This document shows, one piece after another, positions 43,865-52,798 of a stretch of DNA of 64,000 nucleotides. How positions within the stretch are numbered: the first letter of the stretch is position 1; every line of letters begins with the position of its first letter. Origin of the DNA: Actinomyces capricornis (GTDB lineage Bacteria; Actinomycetota; Actinomycetes; Actinomycetales; Actinomycetaceae); the NCBI RefSeq assembly GCF_019974135.1, contig NZ_AP025017.1:806001-870000 (forward strand), read 5' to 3'. The notes beneath the pieces were generated by a model, which did not search any database, was not told where the DNA came from, and worked only from the letters and a program-made list of their open reading frames with translations. Position numbers and translations under genes: made by a program.

Positions 43865-44836
43865 TCACAGGTAGGCGGCGCGCAGCTCCTCGGGGCTGCG
43901 GGGGGACAGGTCCGCCAGCGTCACATCGAAGACCGTGCACGCCCCGGTCTGCCCGCGCCCGGCCATCCTCGCCGCCGCGCGCCCCATGGCCACCACCACC
44001 GAGCCGGTGAACTCCGGGTTGGAGGCCAGCTGCAGCTCGAAGGACATGGTCTGGCCCACCCCCGCGGAGGTCTCTCCCCGGCGGACCACCAGTCCCCCAT
44101 GGGGAAGACCATGGTGCTCGGCGGCCATCTCCTCGGCCGAGATGAAGGAGATGGAGGTCTCGTAGTCGGCGAAGTAGTGGGGCATGGTCGCGATCTCCCG
44201 CTCAATGCGCTCCAGGTCGGCGCCCTCGCGGGCCACCACATAGCACTCGCGGCGGTGCATCGAGCGGGTGGTCAGCTCCACCTCATCACCGGCCCGGACC
44301 GCCTCGACGGTGCTCTCCACCGGCAGGGTGTACTGCCTGGCATCCACCACCCCCTCCACGCGGCGCACCGCATCGGAGTGCCCCTGGGAGACGCCGGGGC
44401 CCCAGAAGGTGGTGGTGGCGCCGTCGGGCAGGATCGCCTCCCCCAGGACCCGCAGCATGGAGAACAGGCCCGGGTCCCAGCCGGTGGAGATGAGCGCGAG
44501 GTTCCCGGCCTGCCGGGCGGCGGCGTCCACGGAGGCGAAGTAGTCGGGGATCTGGGCGTGGATGTCGAAGGAGTCCACGGTGGTGAAGTGGGCGGCGCTC
44601 GCCGGGCCCTGTTCGGCCAGGTCGGTGGCCGAGCCGCCGCAGTTGAGGCAGACATCCACGCGGTCGGCCCACTGGGGCATGTCGTCCACATGGGCCACCG
44701 GGGCGCCCTGGGTGGTGATCGCGGCCGGGTCGCGCCGGGTGAAGACGACGACGAGCTCCATGTCCTCGGCCTTGGAGATCGCCTGCTCGGCTCCCCGGCC
44801 GAGATTCCCGTACCCGTTGATTGCGACCCTGATCAT
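43865..44836 (-). CDS. ddh: meso-Diaminopimelate D-dehydrogenase
   Basis: 323 aa, the usual length. AGGAGG precedes the ATG. The N-terminal NADP-binding loop is GYGNLGRG at residue ~8. Family-specific stretches include DVCLNCGGSATDL, TVDSFDIHAQIPDYFASVD, STGWDPGLFS and FWGPGVSQGHSDAVRR, all typical of Ddh. The enzyme converts tetrahydrodipicolinate and ammonia to meso-DAP in one step of lysine synthesis. No other lysine-pathway gene is adjacent. Confidence 0.95.
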   Translation of the reverse strand: MIRVAINGYGNLGRGAEQAISKAEDMELVVVFTRRDPAAITTQGAPVAHVDDMPQWADRVDVCLNCGGSATDLAEQGPASAAHFTTVDSFDIHAQIPDYFASVDAAARQAGNLALISTGWDPGLFSMLRVLGEAILPDGATTTFWGPGVSQGHSDAVRRVEGVVDARQYTLPVESTVEAVRAGDEVELTTRSMHRRECYVVAREGADLERIEREIATMPHYFADYETSISFISAEEMAAEHHGLPHGGLVVRRGETSAGVGQTMSFELQLASNPEFTGSVVVAMGRAAARMAGRGQTGACTVFDVTLADLSPRSPEELRAAYL

Positions 44837-45222
44837 GAATCCTCCTGGCTCGTTGGCGCTCTGGCGGCAGGCGCCGCCGAGGCGTAGGGCTCAGTCTCCC
44901 ACCGCCGGCCGGTCGGCGCGCGGGCCGTCTCACCTCCCGCTCGCCTCCCGGGGCGCAGGCGTCACCCGGCGCGACTGCGCAGCAAGGAGGTGGCCAGCGC
45001 AGGAGTGTCATCACAGAGGTCGAGAATAGATTACTGACAGCCCCACCTGGTTTACTCAAAAGAGACCATGGGAAGGTCTACGACCCCAATTCATACGACT
45101 CCCCACGGCCTACAATAGGAGGGCGCTCACCCCCTCCCAATGCCTTGCACGCACTCCTCGAACGACGCTGTCGAGGAGGTGATTCCTGCGCGATTGAGAT
45201 CTCGACAGTCGAAAGGAATGCC
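44837..45222. other. Divergent promoter region of ddh and a wall-binding protein gene
   Basis: This AT-richer stretch separates two divergent genes. TACAAT at 45111-45116 is a possible -10 box for the + strand gene, with TTCATA 15 bases upstream as a weak -35. No gene was found. Confidence 0.4.
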
Positions 45223-46488
45223 ATGAAGAACATCCACCAATCCGTGATCGGGGCACTGGCGGCAGCCTCACTTCTCTGCGGCGCCTCCACCGCCGCCGCC
45301 GATGAGCCGACCGTCCCACCGCCGTCACCGTCCGCCGAGGCTTCGGCCCCCGCAGGCGACCCCCTCCCCGAGCCCACCGCCGATCCGGGCGACGGCGAGC
45401 AGGCCCCACCGGCCGACGACGCACCCCCGGCGCAGCCCTCGGCCGAGCCCTCCGCGCCAGCCGAGCCGGCAGAACCCGCGATCAACGGCTGGAGGAGCGA
45501 GGGCGGGCACTGGTACTACTACGCCGACGGCGTCCGGCAGACCGGCTGGGTCACCGACAAGGGAGTCTCGTACTACCTCGGCGCCGACGGTGCCATGGCC
45601 ACCGGCTGGACCAAGGTCGATGGGCGCTGGTACTACCTGAGGGACAGCGGCGCCAAGGCCACCGGTTGGGCCAAGGTCGGCGCCAGCTGGTACTACCTCG
45701 GCACCGACGGCGCCATGGCCACGGGCTGGGCGACGATCCAGGGCTCCCGGTACTACTTCCACCCCGATGGCGCCTTGGCCTCGGGGTGGACGAAGGTGGG
45801 AGGCACCTGGTACTACCTCGGCGATGGCCGCGCCGCGACGACGGGCTGGGCGAGGATCGGCGGGAGCTGGTACTACTTCGCCTCCGACGGCGCCATGGCC
45901 ACGGGCTGGGCGAAGGTCGGCAGCTCCTGGTACTACCTCAACGCCAATGGGTCCATGGCCACCGGATGGACCAAGGTGGGCAGCACCTGGTACTACCTGA
46001 AGTCCGACGGCGCCATGGCCACGGGCTGGTCGAAGATCGGCGGAAGCTGGTACTACCTCAAGGCCGACGGCGCCATGGCCACCGGGTGGACCAAGGTCGG
46101 CGCCAGCTGGTACTACCTGCGGTCCAACGGATCGATGGCCACGGGCTGGATCCAGGTCGGCGGCTCCTGGTACTACCTCAACTCCTCTGGGGCGATGCTG
46201 TCCAGCACCTGGGTCGGCGACTACTACCTCACGGGCAGCGGCGCCATGGCCTCGGGCGGCTGGGCGATGGCCGGGAGCACCTGGTACCGCTTCCACAGCA
46301 ACGGCCGCTGGCTCAGCGTCTACTCGGGCACCTACACCTGCCTCAGTCACGCGCCGATCAAGGGCAACAAGGACAGCATGATCTACCACATGCCCGGACA
46401 GCGCCACTATGACCGCACCAAGGCCGAGGAGTGCTTCGCCACCAGGTCGGATGCGGAGATCGCGGGCTACCGGGCCGCCCGGGTCTGA
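45223..46488 (+). CDS. Secreted cell-wall-binding repeat protein with C-terminal sunset domain
   Basis: 421 aa from the ATG at 45223, preceded by GAAAGGA. A Sec signal peptide ends near GASTAAADE (~residue 27). A Pro/Ala/Glu-rich spacer (~28-87) is followed by about 13 repeats of 20 residues with the GW..VG.SWYYL..DGAMAT pattern, the aromatic fold used by choline-binding-type repeats to hold wall polymers. Residues ~368-421 (CLSHAPIKGNKDSMIYHMPG, then AEECFATRSDAEIAGYR) form a sunset domain. There is no LPXTG motif, so attachment is non-covalent. It is a paralogue of the next repeat protein. Confidence 0.85.
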   Translation: MKNIHQSVIGALAAASLLCGASTAAADEPTVPPPSPSAEASAPAGDPLPEPTADPGDGEQAPPADDAPPAQPSAEPSAPAEPAEPAINGWRSEGGHWYYYADGVRQTGWVTDKGVSYYLGADGAMATGWTKVDGRWYYLRDSGAKATGWAKVGASWYYLGTDGAMATGWATIQGSRYYFHPDGALASGWTKVGGTWYYLGDGRAATTGWARIGGSWYYFASDGAMATGWAKVGSSWYYLNANGSMATGWTKVGSTWYYLKSDGAMATGWSKIGGSWYYLKADGAMATGWTKVGASWYYLRSNGSMATGWIQVGGSWYYLNSSGAMLSSTWVGDYYLTGSGAMASGGWAMAGSTWYRFHSNGRWLSVYSGTYTCLSHAPIKGNKDSMIYHMPGQRHYDRTKAEECFATRSDAEIAGYRAARV

Positions 46489-46937
46489 TACCGCGGACGC
46501 CGTGGGCCCGACCGCCGCAGCGGGCCGCTGACGACGACCGCCACAGGCGGGGCCGCTTGGCGGCATACGAGTGGGGTGCGCTCCACGATCCGCGTGATCG
46601 TGGAGCGCACCCCACATGTGCGGCCCGGACCAGGAGGGGGCGAGGGACGAGCACTGCGGGAACCTCCACAGCCGTACATATAGGCACCATCATAAAGTAC
46701 GACCACACCGTAGTGTGACACTAATCTATCCACACTTATTGGACACGTGAGACAGAACGGTGACAGGAACTCCATGAAACCGAGACCGCGAAGGCCCCAT
46801 CGATAGCGAAATGAAAGCAGGCATACTCATACACTATCCGCGCACCCACCTTTCCGCGCAGAATCTCAACGATGCTCCCTGATCACTGAGGAAGCGTGGA
46901 GTCGTGGCTGATTGTTCTGCCCCCTGGAAGGAATCCC
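46489..46937. other. Intergenic stretch with terminator hairpin and AT-rich upstream region
   Basis: It contains the terminator at 46571-46615, then about 250 bp that are distinctly AT-rich for this genome (46660-46870) and probably hold the promoter of the next gene. No -35/-10 pair could be fixed with confidence and no gene was found. Confidence 0.5.
46571..46615. terminator. 20-bp perfect hairpin terminator
   Basis: GTGGGGTGCGCTCCACGATC (46571-46590) is followed after the five-base loop CGCGT by its exact reverse complement (46596-46615). It lies about 80 bp past the stop of the first wall-binding protein gene. Confidence 0.75.
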
Positions 46938-48611
46938 ATGAAGCGCCTTCAGAAATCTGCCATCGGAACGCTCGCAGCAGTGTCTCTCATGTGGGCGGCG
47001 ATCCCCGCTGCCGCTGGAGACACGAGCGGAGAGGCGACCGGCGGCCCGGCTGCCGAGACCGCTGCGACGTCGGAGAGCCCGGCTGGACCCGAGGCTGAGC
47101 CCCCGGCCGTCCCCGGTCCCGAGGACGCCGACCCTGGCTCCGAGACCGACCCCGAGCCCCGCGACGAGGCCACGGGCGACGCCGACCCCAAGGCCGAGGC
47201 CACCGACCAGGCCAGTGACAAGGCCACTGACAAGGCTGAGCCCACTGACAAGGCCACCGACAAGGGCGAGCCCGAGGGCGAGGCCACCGCCGAGCCCTCC
47301 AAGAAGCCCGAGGAGCCCCAGGCCGAGCCCACCGACAAGGCTGAGCCCACCGATAAGGCCACCGACAAGGGCGAGCCCGAGGGCGAGGCCACCGCTGAGC
47401 CCTCCAAGAAGCCCGAGGAGCCCCAGGCCGAGCCCACCGACAAGGCTGAGCCCACCGATAAGGCCACCGACAAGGGCGAGCCCGAGGGCGAGGCCACCGC
47501 TGAGCCCTCCAAGAAGCCCGAGGAGCCCCAGGCCGAGCCCACCGACAAGGCTGAGCCCACCGACAAGGCCACCGACAAGGGCGAGCCCGAGGGCGAGGCC
47601 ACCGCTGAGCCCTCCAAGAAGCCCGAGGAGCCCCAGGCCGAGCCCACCGACAAGGCTGAGCCCACCGACAAGGCCACCGACAAGGGCGAGCCCGAGGGCG
47701 AGGCCACCGCTGAGCCCTCCAAGAAGCCCGAGGAGCCCCAGGCCGAGCCCACCGACAAGGCTGAGCCCACCGACAAGGCCACCGACAAGGGCGAGCCCGA
47801 GGGCGAGGCCACCGCTGAGCCCTCCAAGAAGCCCGAGGAGCCCCAGGCCGAGCCCACCGACAAGGCTGAGCCCACCGACAAGGCCACCGACCAGCCGTCC
47901 GCTGCGCCGTCGGCCACCGCGGCCCCGAGTGCCTCGGCTCAGCCCTCCGCCCCATCGCAGGAGCCCTCTGAGAAGCCCTCTGAGAAGCCCTCGGAGAAGC
48001 CGGAGGAGAAGGTCACTGGCTGGAAGAAGGAGGGCGGCCACTGGTACTACCTGGAGAAGGGTGAGAAGAAGACCGGCTGGGCCAAGGTCGACGGTACCTG
48101 GTACTACCTCAAGGCCGACGGCGCCATGGCCACCGGCTGGGCCAAGGTCGGCAACACCTGGTACTACCTCAAGAGCTCCGGTGCCATGGCCACCGGCTGG
48201 AGCAAGGTCGGCGACACCTGGTACTACCACACCCCCTCCGGCTCCATGGCGACTGGCTGGAGCAAGGTGGGCGACACCTGGTACTACCTCAAGAGCTCCG
48301 GTGCCATGGCCACCGGCTGGGCCAAGGTGGGCAACACCTGGTACTACCTCAAGGCCGACGGCGCCATGGCCACCGGCTGGGCCAAGGTCGGCAACACCTG
48401 GTACTACCTCAAGGCCGACGGCGCCATGGCCACCGGCTGGGCCAAGGTCGGCAACACCTGGTACTACCTCAAGGCCGACGGCGCCATGGCCACCGGCTGG
48501 GTGAAGGTCGGGGACACCTGGTACTACCTGAACTCCTCCGGCGCGATGGTGACCAACACCTGGGTTGAGGGCTACTACCTCCAGGCTGACGGCTCCATGG
48601 CCACCCGCTGA
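46938..48611 (+). CDS. Secreted cell-wall-binding repeat protein with Glu/Lys/Pro spacer repeats
   Basis: 557 aa from the ATG at 46938, preceded by GGAAGGA. The signal peptide ends near AAIPAAAGD (~residue 27). A long charged spacer contains six full 35-residue repeats (GEPEGEATAEPSKKPEEPQA core) encoded by near-identical 105-bp DNA units. About ten GW..VG.TWYYL..DGAMAT repeats of 20 residues follow to the C-terminus. There is no sortase signal and no enzymatic domain. The spacer should project the wall-binding part or vary in length between strains. It shares signal peptide and repeat type with the preceding gene, indicating duplication. Confidence 0.85.
   Translation: MKRLQKSAIGTLAAVSLMWAAIPAAAGDTSGEATGGPAAETAATSESPAGPEAEPPAVPGPEDADPGSETDPEPRDEATGDADPKAEATDQASDKATDKAEPTDKATDKGEPEGEATAEPSKKPEEPQAEPTDKAEPTDKATDKGEPEGEATAEPSKKPEEPQAEPTDKAEPTDKATDKGEPEGEATAEPSKKPEEPQAEPTDKAEPTDKATDKGEPEGEATAEPSKKPEEPQAEPTDKAEPTDKATDKGEPEGEATAEPSKKPEEPQAEPTDKAEPTDKATDKGEPEGEATAEPSKKPEEPQAEPTDKAEPTDKATDQPSAAPSATAAPSASAQPSAPSQEPSEKPSEKPSEKPEEKVTGWKKEGGHWYYLEKGEKKTGWAKVDGTWYYLKADGAMATGWAKVGNTWYYLKSSGAMATGWSKVGDTWYYHTPSGSMATGWSKVGDTWYYLKSSGAMATGWAKVGNTWYYLKADGAMATGWAKVGNTWYYLKADGAMATGWAKVGNTWYYLKADGAMATGWVKVGDTWYYLNSSGAMVTNTWVEGYYLQADGSMATR
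47229..47892. repeat. 105-bp tandem repeat, six units plus a partial one
   Basis: Units start at 47229, 47334 and every 105 bp to 47858, each beginning GACAAGGCTGAGCCCAC, with a partial unit to 47892. Units differ only at occasional third positions, so they are recently homogenised. The period is a multiple of three and keeps the frame. Confidence 0.9.
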
Positions 48612-48724
48612 TCAACAGCCGGCGCCGCGCTAGGGCGCATGTGATGAGCCGGGGGAAACCTGCGGTTGTCAAGCGCACGAGCGAAGCGGGCACGGGCTGA
48701 TAGCCCGGTGTCTCGAGCCCGAGA

Positions 48725-48761
48725 GGCGGGCCCTGAGCAGAACCACTGCTCGGGGCCCGCC
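48725..48761. terminator. Rho-independent-type hairpin
   Basis: GGCGGGCCCTGAGCAG pairs with CTGCTCGGGGCCCGCC around a five-base loop, with one mismatch. It lies 115 bp after the second wall-binding protein gene. Confidence 0.65.
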
Positions 48762-48896
48762 TTCGCGTGCGCGGCGGTGTGGTCTCAATGGCCCACCACA
48801 GGGCGTTGCTGCTGACCGGCCTTACGACCCTTGGGTACCTCACAGCCCCCGGTGCTGAAGCCCGACGACGCGCATGAGCCAGGCTTCAGGGGGTGC

Positions 48897-49067
48897 GTCG
48901 TGGTCACAGGGCCGGCCACCACCCGCCCGGCCGGTCAGCGCGATACTCGCCCTGACCTGGTCGAGCGGCGGTTCGCAGCAGAGCGTCCTCATCAGCTGTG
49001 GGTCGCTGACATCACCTATGTCAGGACGCTGTCGGGGTTGTGCTACACCGCGTTCTGGGGTGGGTGG
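48897..49067 (+). pseudogene. IS3-family transposase fragment, cut by another IS3 element
   Basis: The frame reads RDTRPDLVERRFAAERPHQL, then WVADITYVRTLSGLCYTAF and is then replaced by the left end of the next element at 49068. This is the entry to an IS3-type DDE core (first D in ADITY), from a different element than the one that follows. No start and no C-terminal part remain. Confidence 0.7.
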
Positions 49068-49388
49068 TGTTTCTCGGACAGGGGAGGATTTTCGTCCTCC
49101 TTTGATTCAATAGGATGGAGCCATGTCGAGGGCGAAGTACTCTGATGAGTTCAAGGCACAGGTGGTGCGCGAGGTGATCGAAAAGGATCGCACGATCGCG
49201 TCAGTGGCCGCTTCCTACGAGCTGGCACCCCAGACAGTTGGCATCTGGGTCGCGAAGTACAAGAAAGAGCATGGCAGTGCCGGCAGTGCCGAGGAAAGAG
49301 AAGCGGCTACAGAAGCCGTGGAAGCAGCTCGTTTGAAGAAACAGGTCCGCGAGCTGCAGCAGGGATGCGAGCTCTTAGAGGAAAGCGG

Positions 49389-50830
49389 CGGCCTGGCGGG
49401 TGCGTCTCGTAGTGTGGTGGTAATTCCTGTGGTGCCCGGCTCGTCGTGGTTGGGGTTGGTGGCCTGTGCTGGAGGGGTGGGCATCGTGGGGTCCGTGTTC
49501 GTCGACCAAGATTCACAAGGAGTGTCCCCACGATGCCCAAGAACCAGTCTGCCGTGTCCGTGCTGATCCGGGAAGTCCTGGACGACCCCGGCCTGGCCCA
49601 TGACGAGGTGTTCCGCCGGATGCTGCAGGCCGGCCTGCAGGACCTGGTGGACGCCGAGGCCGCCGCCGTGATCGGCGCGGCGCCCTATGAGCGCACCGAG
49701 CAGCGCACCAACAGGCGTAACGGCAAGCGCGCCAAGACCTTGGACACCACTGCCGGAAGCATTGAGCTGGCCATCCCCAAGCTGCGCACCGGGTCCTTCT
49801 ACCCCTCGCTGCTCAACCCTCGCAGGCGGGTCGACAAGGCCCTGTACGCGGTGATCGCCACCGCCTGGGTCGAGGGGGTCTCCACCCGCAAGGTCGACGA
49901 CCTGGTGCGGGCCCTGGGCTGCGAGTCGGGGATCTCCCGCTCGACGGTCTCGCGGATCTGCAAGGAGCTCGACGAGGCCGTCGGGGAGTTCATCTCACGC
50001 CCGCTGGACCACGACTGGTTCCCCTACCTGTTCCTGGACGCCACCTACCTGGACGTGCGCATCGGGCGCCGGGTCGTCTCCCAGGCCATGGTGGTGGCTA
50101 CCGGCGTGTCCGGGTCCGGTAACCGCGAGATCCTGGGCATGGCCCTCGGGGACGCCGAGACCACCGACTTCTGGACCGGTTTCCTGCGCTCCCTGCGCCA
50201 GCGGGGATTGAGGGTCTCCAGCCCAACCGACCCGCTGGGGGTCGCACTGGTCACCAGTGACGCCCACGCCGGCCTGAGGGCCGCGGTCAAGGCGATCCTG
50301 CCGGGCGCGGCCTGGCAGCGGTGCCGCGTGCACTTCGCCCGCAACGTCACCCAGACCGTGGGCTCAGCCCACTCCAAGCCGGTCAACGCCCTGATCTCCA
50401 CCGTCTACGCCCAAACCACCCCCCAGGCCGTGGCAGCGCAGTACAGCAAGGTCGTTGACTCCCTGAGCGAGTCCTTCCCCCAGGTCGCCCAGATGCTCAC
50501 CGACGCCCAGAGCGACCTGACCGCCTTCGCCGCCATGCCCCGCGAGCACTGGCAGAAGATCTGGTCCAACAACCCCATCGAGCGCCTCAACCGCGAGATC
50601 AAGCGCCGCGCCGACGTCGTCCAGGTCTTCCCCGATCGAGACAGCGCCACCCGCCTCATCGGCGCCATCCTGCTCGAGCAGCACGAGGAATGGCGCTACG
50701 CCGAACGCCGCTACCTCTCCCAGACCTCAATGAACCAACTCGCCACCACCCTGACCACCGACCAACCCACAGCGACCACCATCACCCGATAGAACACTTA
50801 CACCACACAAAAAGACTTGACCGGCCTGGC
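49389..50830. mobile_element. IS256-family insertion sequence with 9-bp target duplication
   Basis: The element is 49398-50821 (1424 bp), flanked by CGGCCTGGC on both sides (49389-49397 and 50822-50830). Its ends share an imperfect inverted repeat around GTGTGGTG.TAA. Removing it rejoins the IS3 OrfA reading frame. Confidence 0.8.
49533..50792 (+). CDS. IS256-family transposase
   Basis: 419 aa from the ATG at 49533 (MPKNQSAVSV), preceded by AAGGAG. It shows the mutator-type pattern: AAPYERTEQRTNRRNGKRAK, IPKLRTGSFYPSLL, a first acidic residue in FLDATYLDVR, VTSDAHAGL, WQRCRVHFARN, and NNPIERLNREIKRR with the last glutamate. The frame is intact and the ends are clean, so this copy could be mobile. 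Confidence 0.9.
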   Translation: MPKNQSAVSVLIREVLDDPGLAHDEVFRRMLQAGLQDLVDAEAAAVIGAAPYERTEQRTNRRNGKRAKTLDTTAGSIELAIPKLRTGSFYPSLLNPRRRVDKALYAVIATAWVEGVSTRKVDDLVRALGCESGISRSTVSRICKELDEAVGEFISRPLDHDWFPYLFLDATYLDVRIGRRVVSQAMVVATGVSGSGNREILGMALGDAETTDFWTGFLRSLRQRGLRVSSPTDPLGVALVTSDAHAGLRAAVKAILPGAAWQRCRVHFARNVTQTVGSAHSKPVNALISTVYAQTTPQAVAAQYSKVVDSLSESFPQVAQMLTDAQSDLTAFAAMPREHWQKIWSNNPIERLNREIKRRADVVQVFPDRDSATRLIGAILLEQHEEWRYAERRYLSQTSMNQLATTLTTDQPTATTITR

Positions 50831-51844
50831 TTGCGAAGGAACAGCGGTGAGCCAGAGGTACGCTCTCACCGGTCGCGAAGAAGGCAACTACCCGATCGCC
50901 TCGATGTGCCGCTGGGCGAGGGTGTCGCGCTCGGGATACTACTCCTGGAGGGATAGACCACAGTCACGCAGGGATATCAGGAGGCAGGAATTGGCTGCCA
51001 TGATCGAGACCGAGTTCAAGGCCTCCGATGGAACCTACGGCTACCGTCGTATCACCGCCGCCCTGGAGCGCCGGGGCGTGAGCGTGCACCGTGACACCGT
51101 GCGCGGCCTCATGCGCCAGGCCGGCCTGGTCGCCGCCTGTCCACGCCGAAAGGTCCGCACCACTACCCCGGCCGCCGACCTGGGAGTCAGACCCGACCTG
51201 GTGGAGCGCGACCACCGCCCCTAAGGCACCGGGAAGGAAATGGGTGGGAGACATCACCTATATCCGTACCTGGAAGGGATTCGTCTACCTGGCCACCGTG
51301 CTGGACTGCGCCACGAGGAAGGTCGTTGGCTATGCGCTGGCGGATCATATGCACACCTCCCTGGTGTGCGACGCCATTGATATGGCGGTGCGCGGGCTAC
51401 CCTACCATCCGAGGTAAGACGATCTTCCACTCAGACAGGGGGTCCCAGTACACATCGGAGAAATTCTCCAAGCACCTGGGCGCCTACGGCATTCGTATGT
51501 CGACCGGCAGGACCGGAGTGTGCTGGGAGGGCGCCTGGGCGGAGTCCTTCAACGCGACGCTGAAGAACGAGAGGGTACACCGTATGGTCCACTCCACCCG
51601 CAAGAAGGCCATCAACGATATTGCCTCATGGATCGAGCTGACCTATAATCACACCCGGCTGCACTCGGCCCTGGGATACGCACGCACCCAACGAGGTCGA
51701 ACGCGAACTCCTGGGGGACCAGAAAGCAGCCTAACCAATACAACAACCACAGTCCGAAAAACATCAATAATTCCAGACACTCCCAGTTTTCCTCAGCACT
51801 TCAACAACCACCACACCGACACCTCACCCGTCGGCAAGAGAGGT

Positions 51845-52792
51845 TCAGTCTACGTCTTCAGCTTCTTCCGCAGCCATCGCAGCAGTTGAGATAAAGAGGT
51901 GGTGTTTGTCATCGGACTCAAGGTAGGAAATGAGATGCTCGCGCAGTGCGTCCATCCCCTCGTAGTAGGTCCTGAAGGGCTCGGACCGGACTGACGCAAC
52001 ATCCGCACTCGAAGGGATAGGGAGAACGATCTCGCGGTAGCGTGTCCCCACATCCTCACGGTTCGTCTGCATAAACACGATACGTTCCCACTGTCTCCGC
52101 ACCGCCTTCAGCGTAAGAGCCCACAGAAGGTAGAAGTTATCGAACGGAGCCTGGTCAGTGGCCCGAAGAATCAGCATCTCCTTCGTTAGCACGACATGCT
52201 CCTGGCCAGGCATCAAGACAGCGAATTCGCCGATGTTCTTACTGGTGCGGATTGGGGTGATGAGATCCCATTGACGCAGGCCGGACTCCGTACCCTTCCA
52301 GAACTTACGAGCGACGACCTCACTCACTCGGTTCGTTGGATTGATATTAATCTGCCCTGCACGGATATCAGAGACCTTGATGTAGGGGACCGTCCCGTGG
52401 CGAAAATCTGCTGGCGGACTGCCGTGGCCGCTCAGGGTTTCGATCCACTCGTTATCGATGAGCTCCTCGATCGTGAACTCATCGTAGTCTACCATCTCAG
52501 GATGACGCATCATCGCCTCGAAGTCGGCCATAGGGCGTGCATCGAAGTATGCCGGGACTGCCATCAGTCGATCGGTGAGCTCACCAACATCGACCCACCG
52601 CCCCGTAGCCGTGGCCTCACCGGCCTTGAGGCTCCGCACATCATTGAGGAGTTTGTCGTCGATAACGTCAGTGCGCTCCCCCGTGGTCTCGTCAATGATG
52701 TAGAGGTCCTCGCCATCCTTGTTAATACCGACCGTCGGCGCGTAGGAAACGAACACCCTGCCGCTTGTGAACCAAGCCGGCTTATGAATCAT
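51845..52792 (-). CDS. Type I-like DNA specificity (S) subunit
   Basis: 315 aa. The C-terminal two thirds resemble one target-recognition half of HsdS/Eco57I-type specificity proteins: VPYIKVSDIRAGQININPTN, DLITPIRTSKNIGEFAVLMP, LTKEMLILRATD, NFYLLWAL and YREIVLPIPSS. The N-terminal ~140 residues are atypical. With a single recognition domain it would recognise a half-site or act as a dimer. It begins six bp after the methylase stop, in the same operon. Downstream the island ends in IS remnants, so a restriction gene may have been lost. Confidence 0.65.
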   Translation of the reverse strand: MIHKPAWFTSGRVFVSYAPTVGINKDGEDLYIIDETTGERTDVIDDKLLNDVRSLKAGEATATGRWVDVGELTDRLMAVPAYFDARPMADFEAMMRHPEMVDYDEFTIEELIDNEWIETLSGHGSPPADFRHGTVPYIKVSDIRAGQININPTNRVSEVVARKFWKGTESGLRQWDLITPIRTSKNIGEFAVLMPGQEHVVLTKEMLILRATDQAPFDNFYLLWALTLKAVRRQWERIVFMQTNREDVGTRYREIVLPIPSSADVASVRSEPFRTYYEGMDALREHLISYLESDDKHHLFISTAAMAAEEAEDVD

Positions 52793-52798
52793 CGGCGA

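Larger units (their letters stand above)
49123..51700 (+). pseudogene. IS3-family transposase OrfA/OrfB, interrupted and frameshifted
   Basis: OrfA starts at 49123 (MSRAKYSDEFKAQVVREVIE, helix-turn-helix). At 49389 it is broken by IS256 within LEESGGLA. After 50821 the same frame resumes (GLACEGTAVSQRYALTGREE) and continues through the HTH_21 region to a stop at 51224 after VERDHRP. The DDE core is then spread over two further frames (WVGDITYIRTWKGFVYLATV, then IFHSDRGSQYTSEKFSKHLG and ESFNATLKNERVH). At least two frameshifts besides the insertion make it inactive. Confidence 0.75.
49068..51763 (+). mobile_element. IS3-family element, inactivated by a nested IS256 insertion
   Basis: The left end TGTTTCTCGGACA (49068-49080) matches, as an inverted repeat with two differences, AGTCCGAAAAACA at 51751-51763. 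Without the nested IS256 copy the element is about 1.26 kb, normal for IS3. No matching target duplication was seen at its outer ends. Confidence 0.7.

Noticed and set aside
47229..47892. CRISPR-like array
   Set aside because: The repeat units are contiguous 105-bp copies with no unique spacers, and they keep one protein reading frame.
46866..48230. Long minus-strand frame with LGLLGLLGGLSGGLAL repeats
   Set aside because: It is the antisense shadow of the tandem-repeat gene; no start signal, and its repeats arise only from the 105-bp units.
45223..48611. Sortase-anchored surface proteins
   Set aside because: Neither protein has an LPXTG-type motif with hydrophobic and charged tail at its C-terminus.
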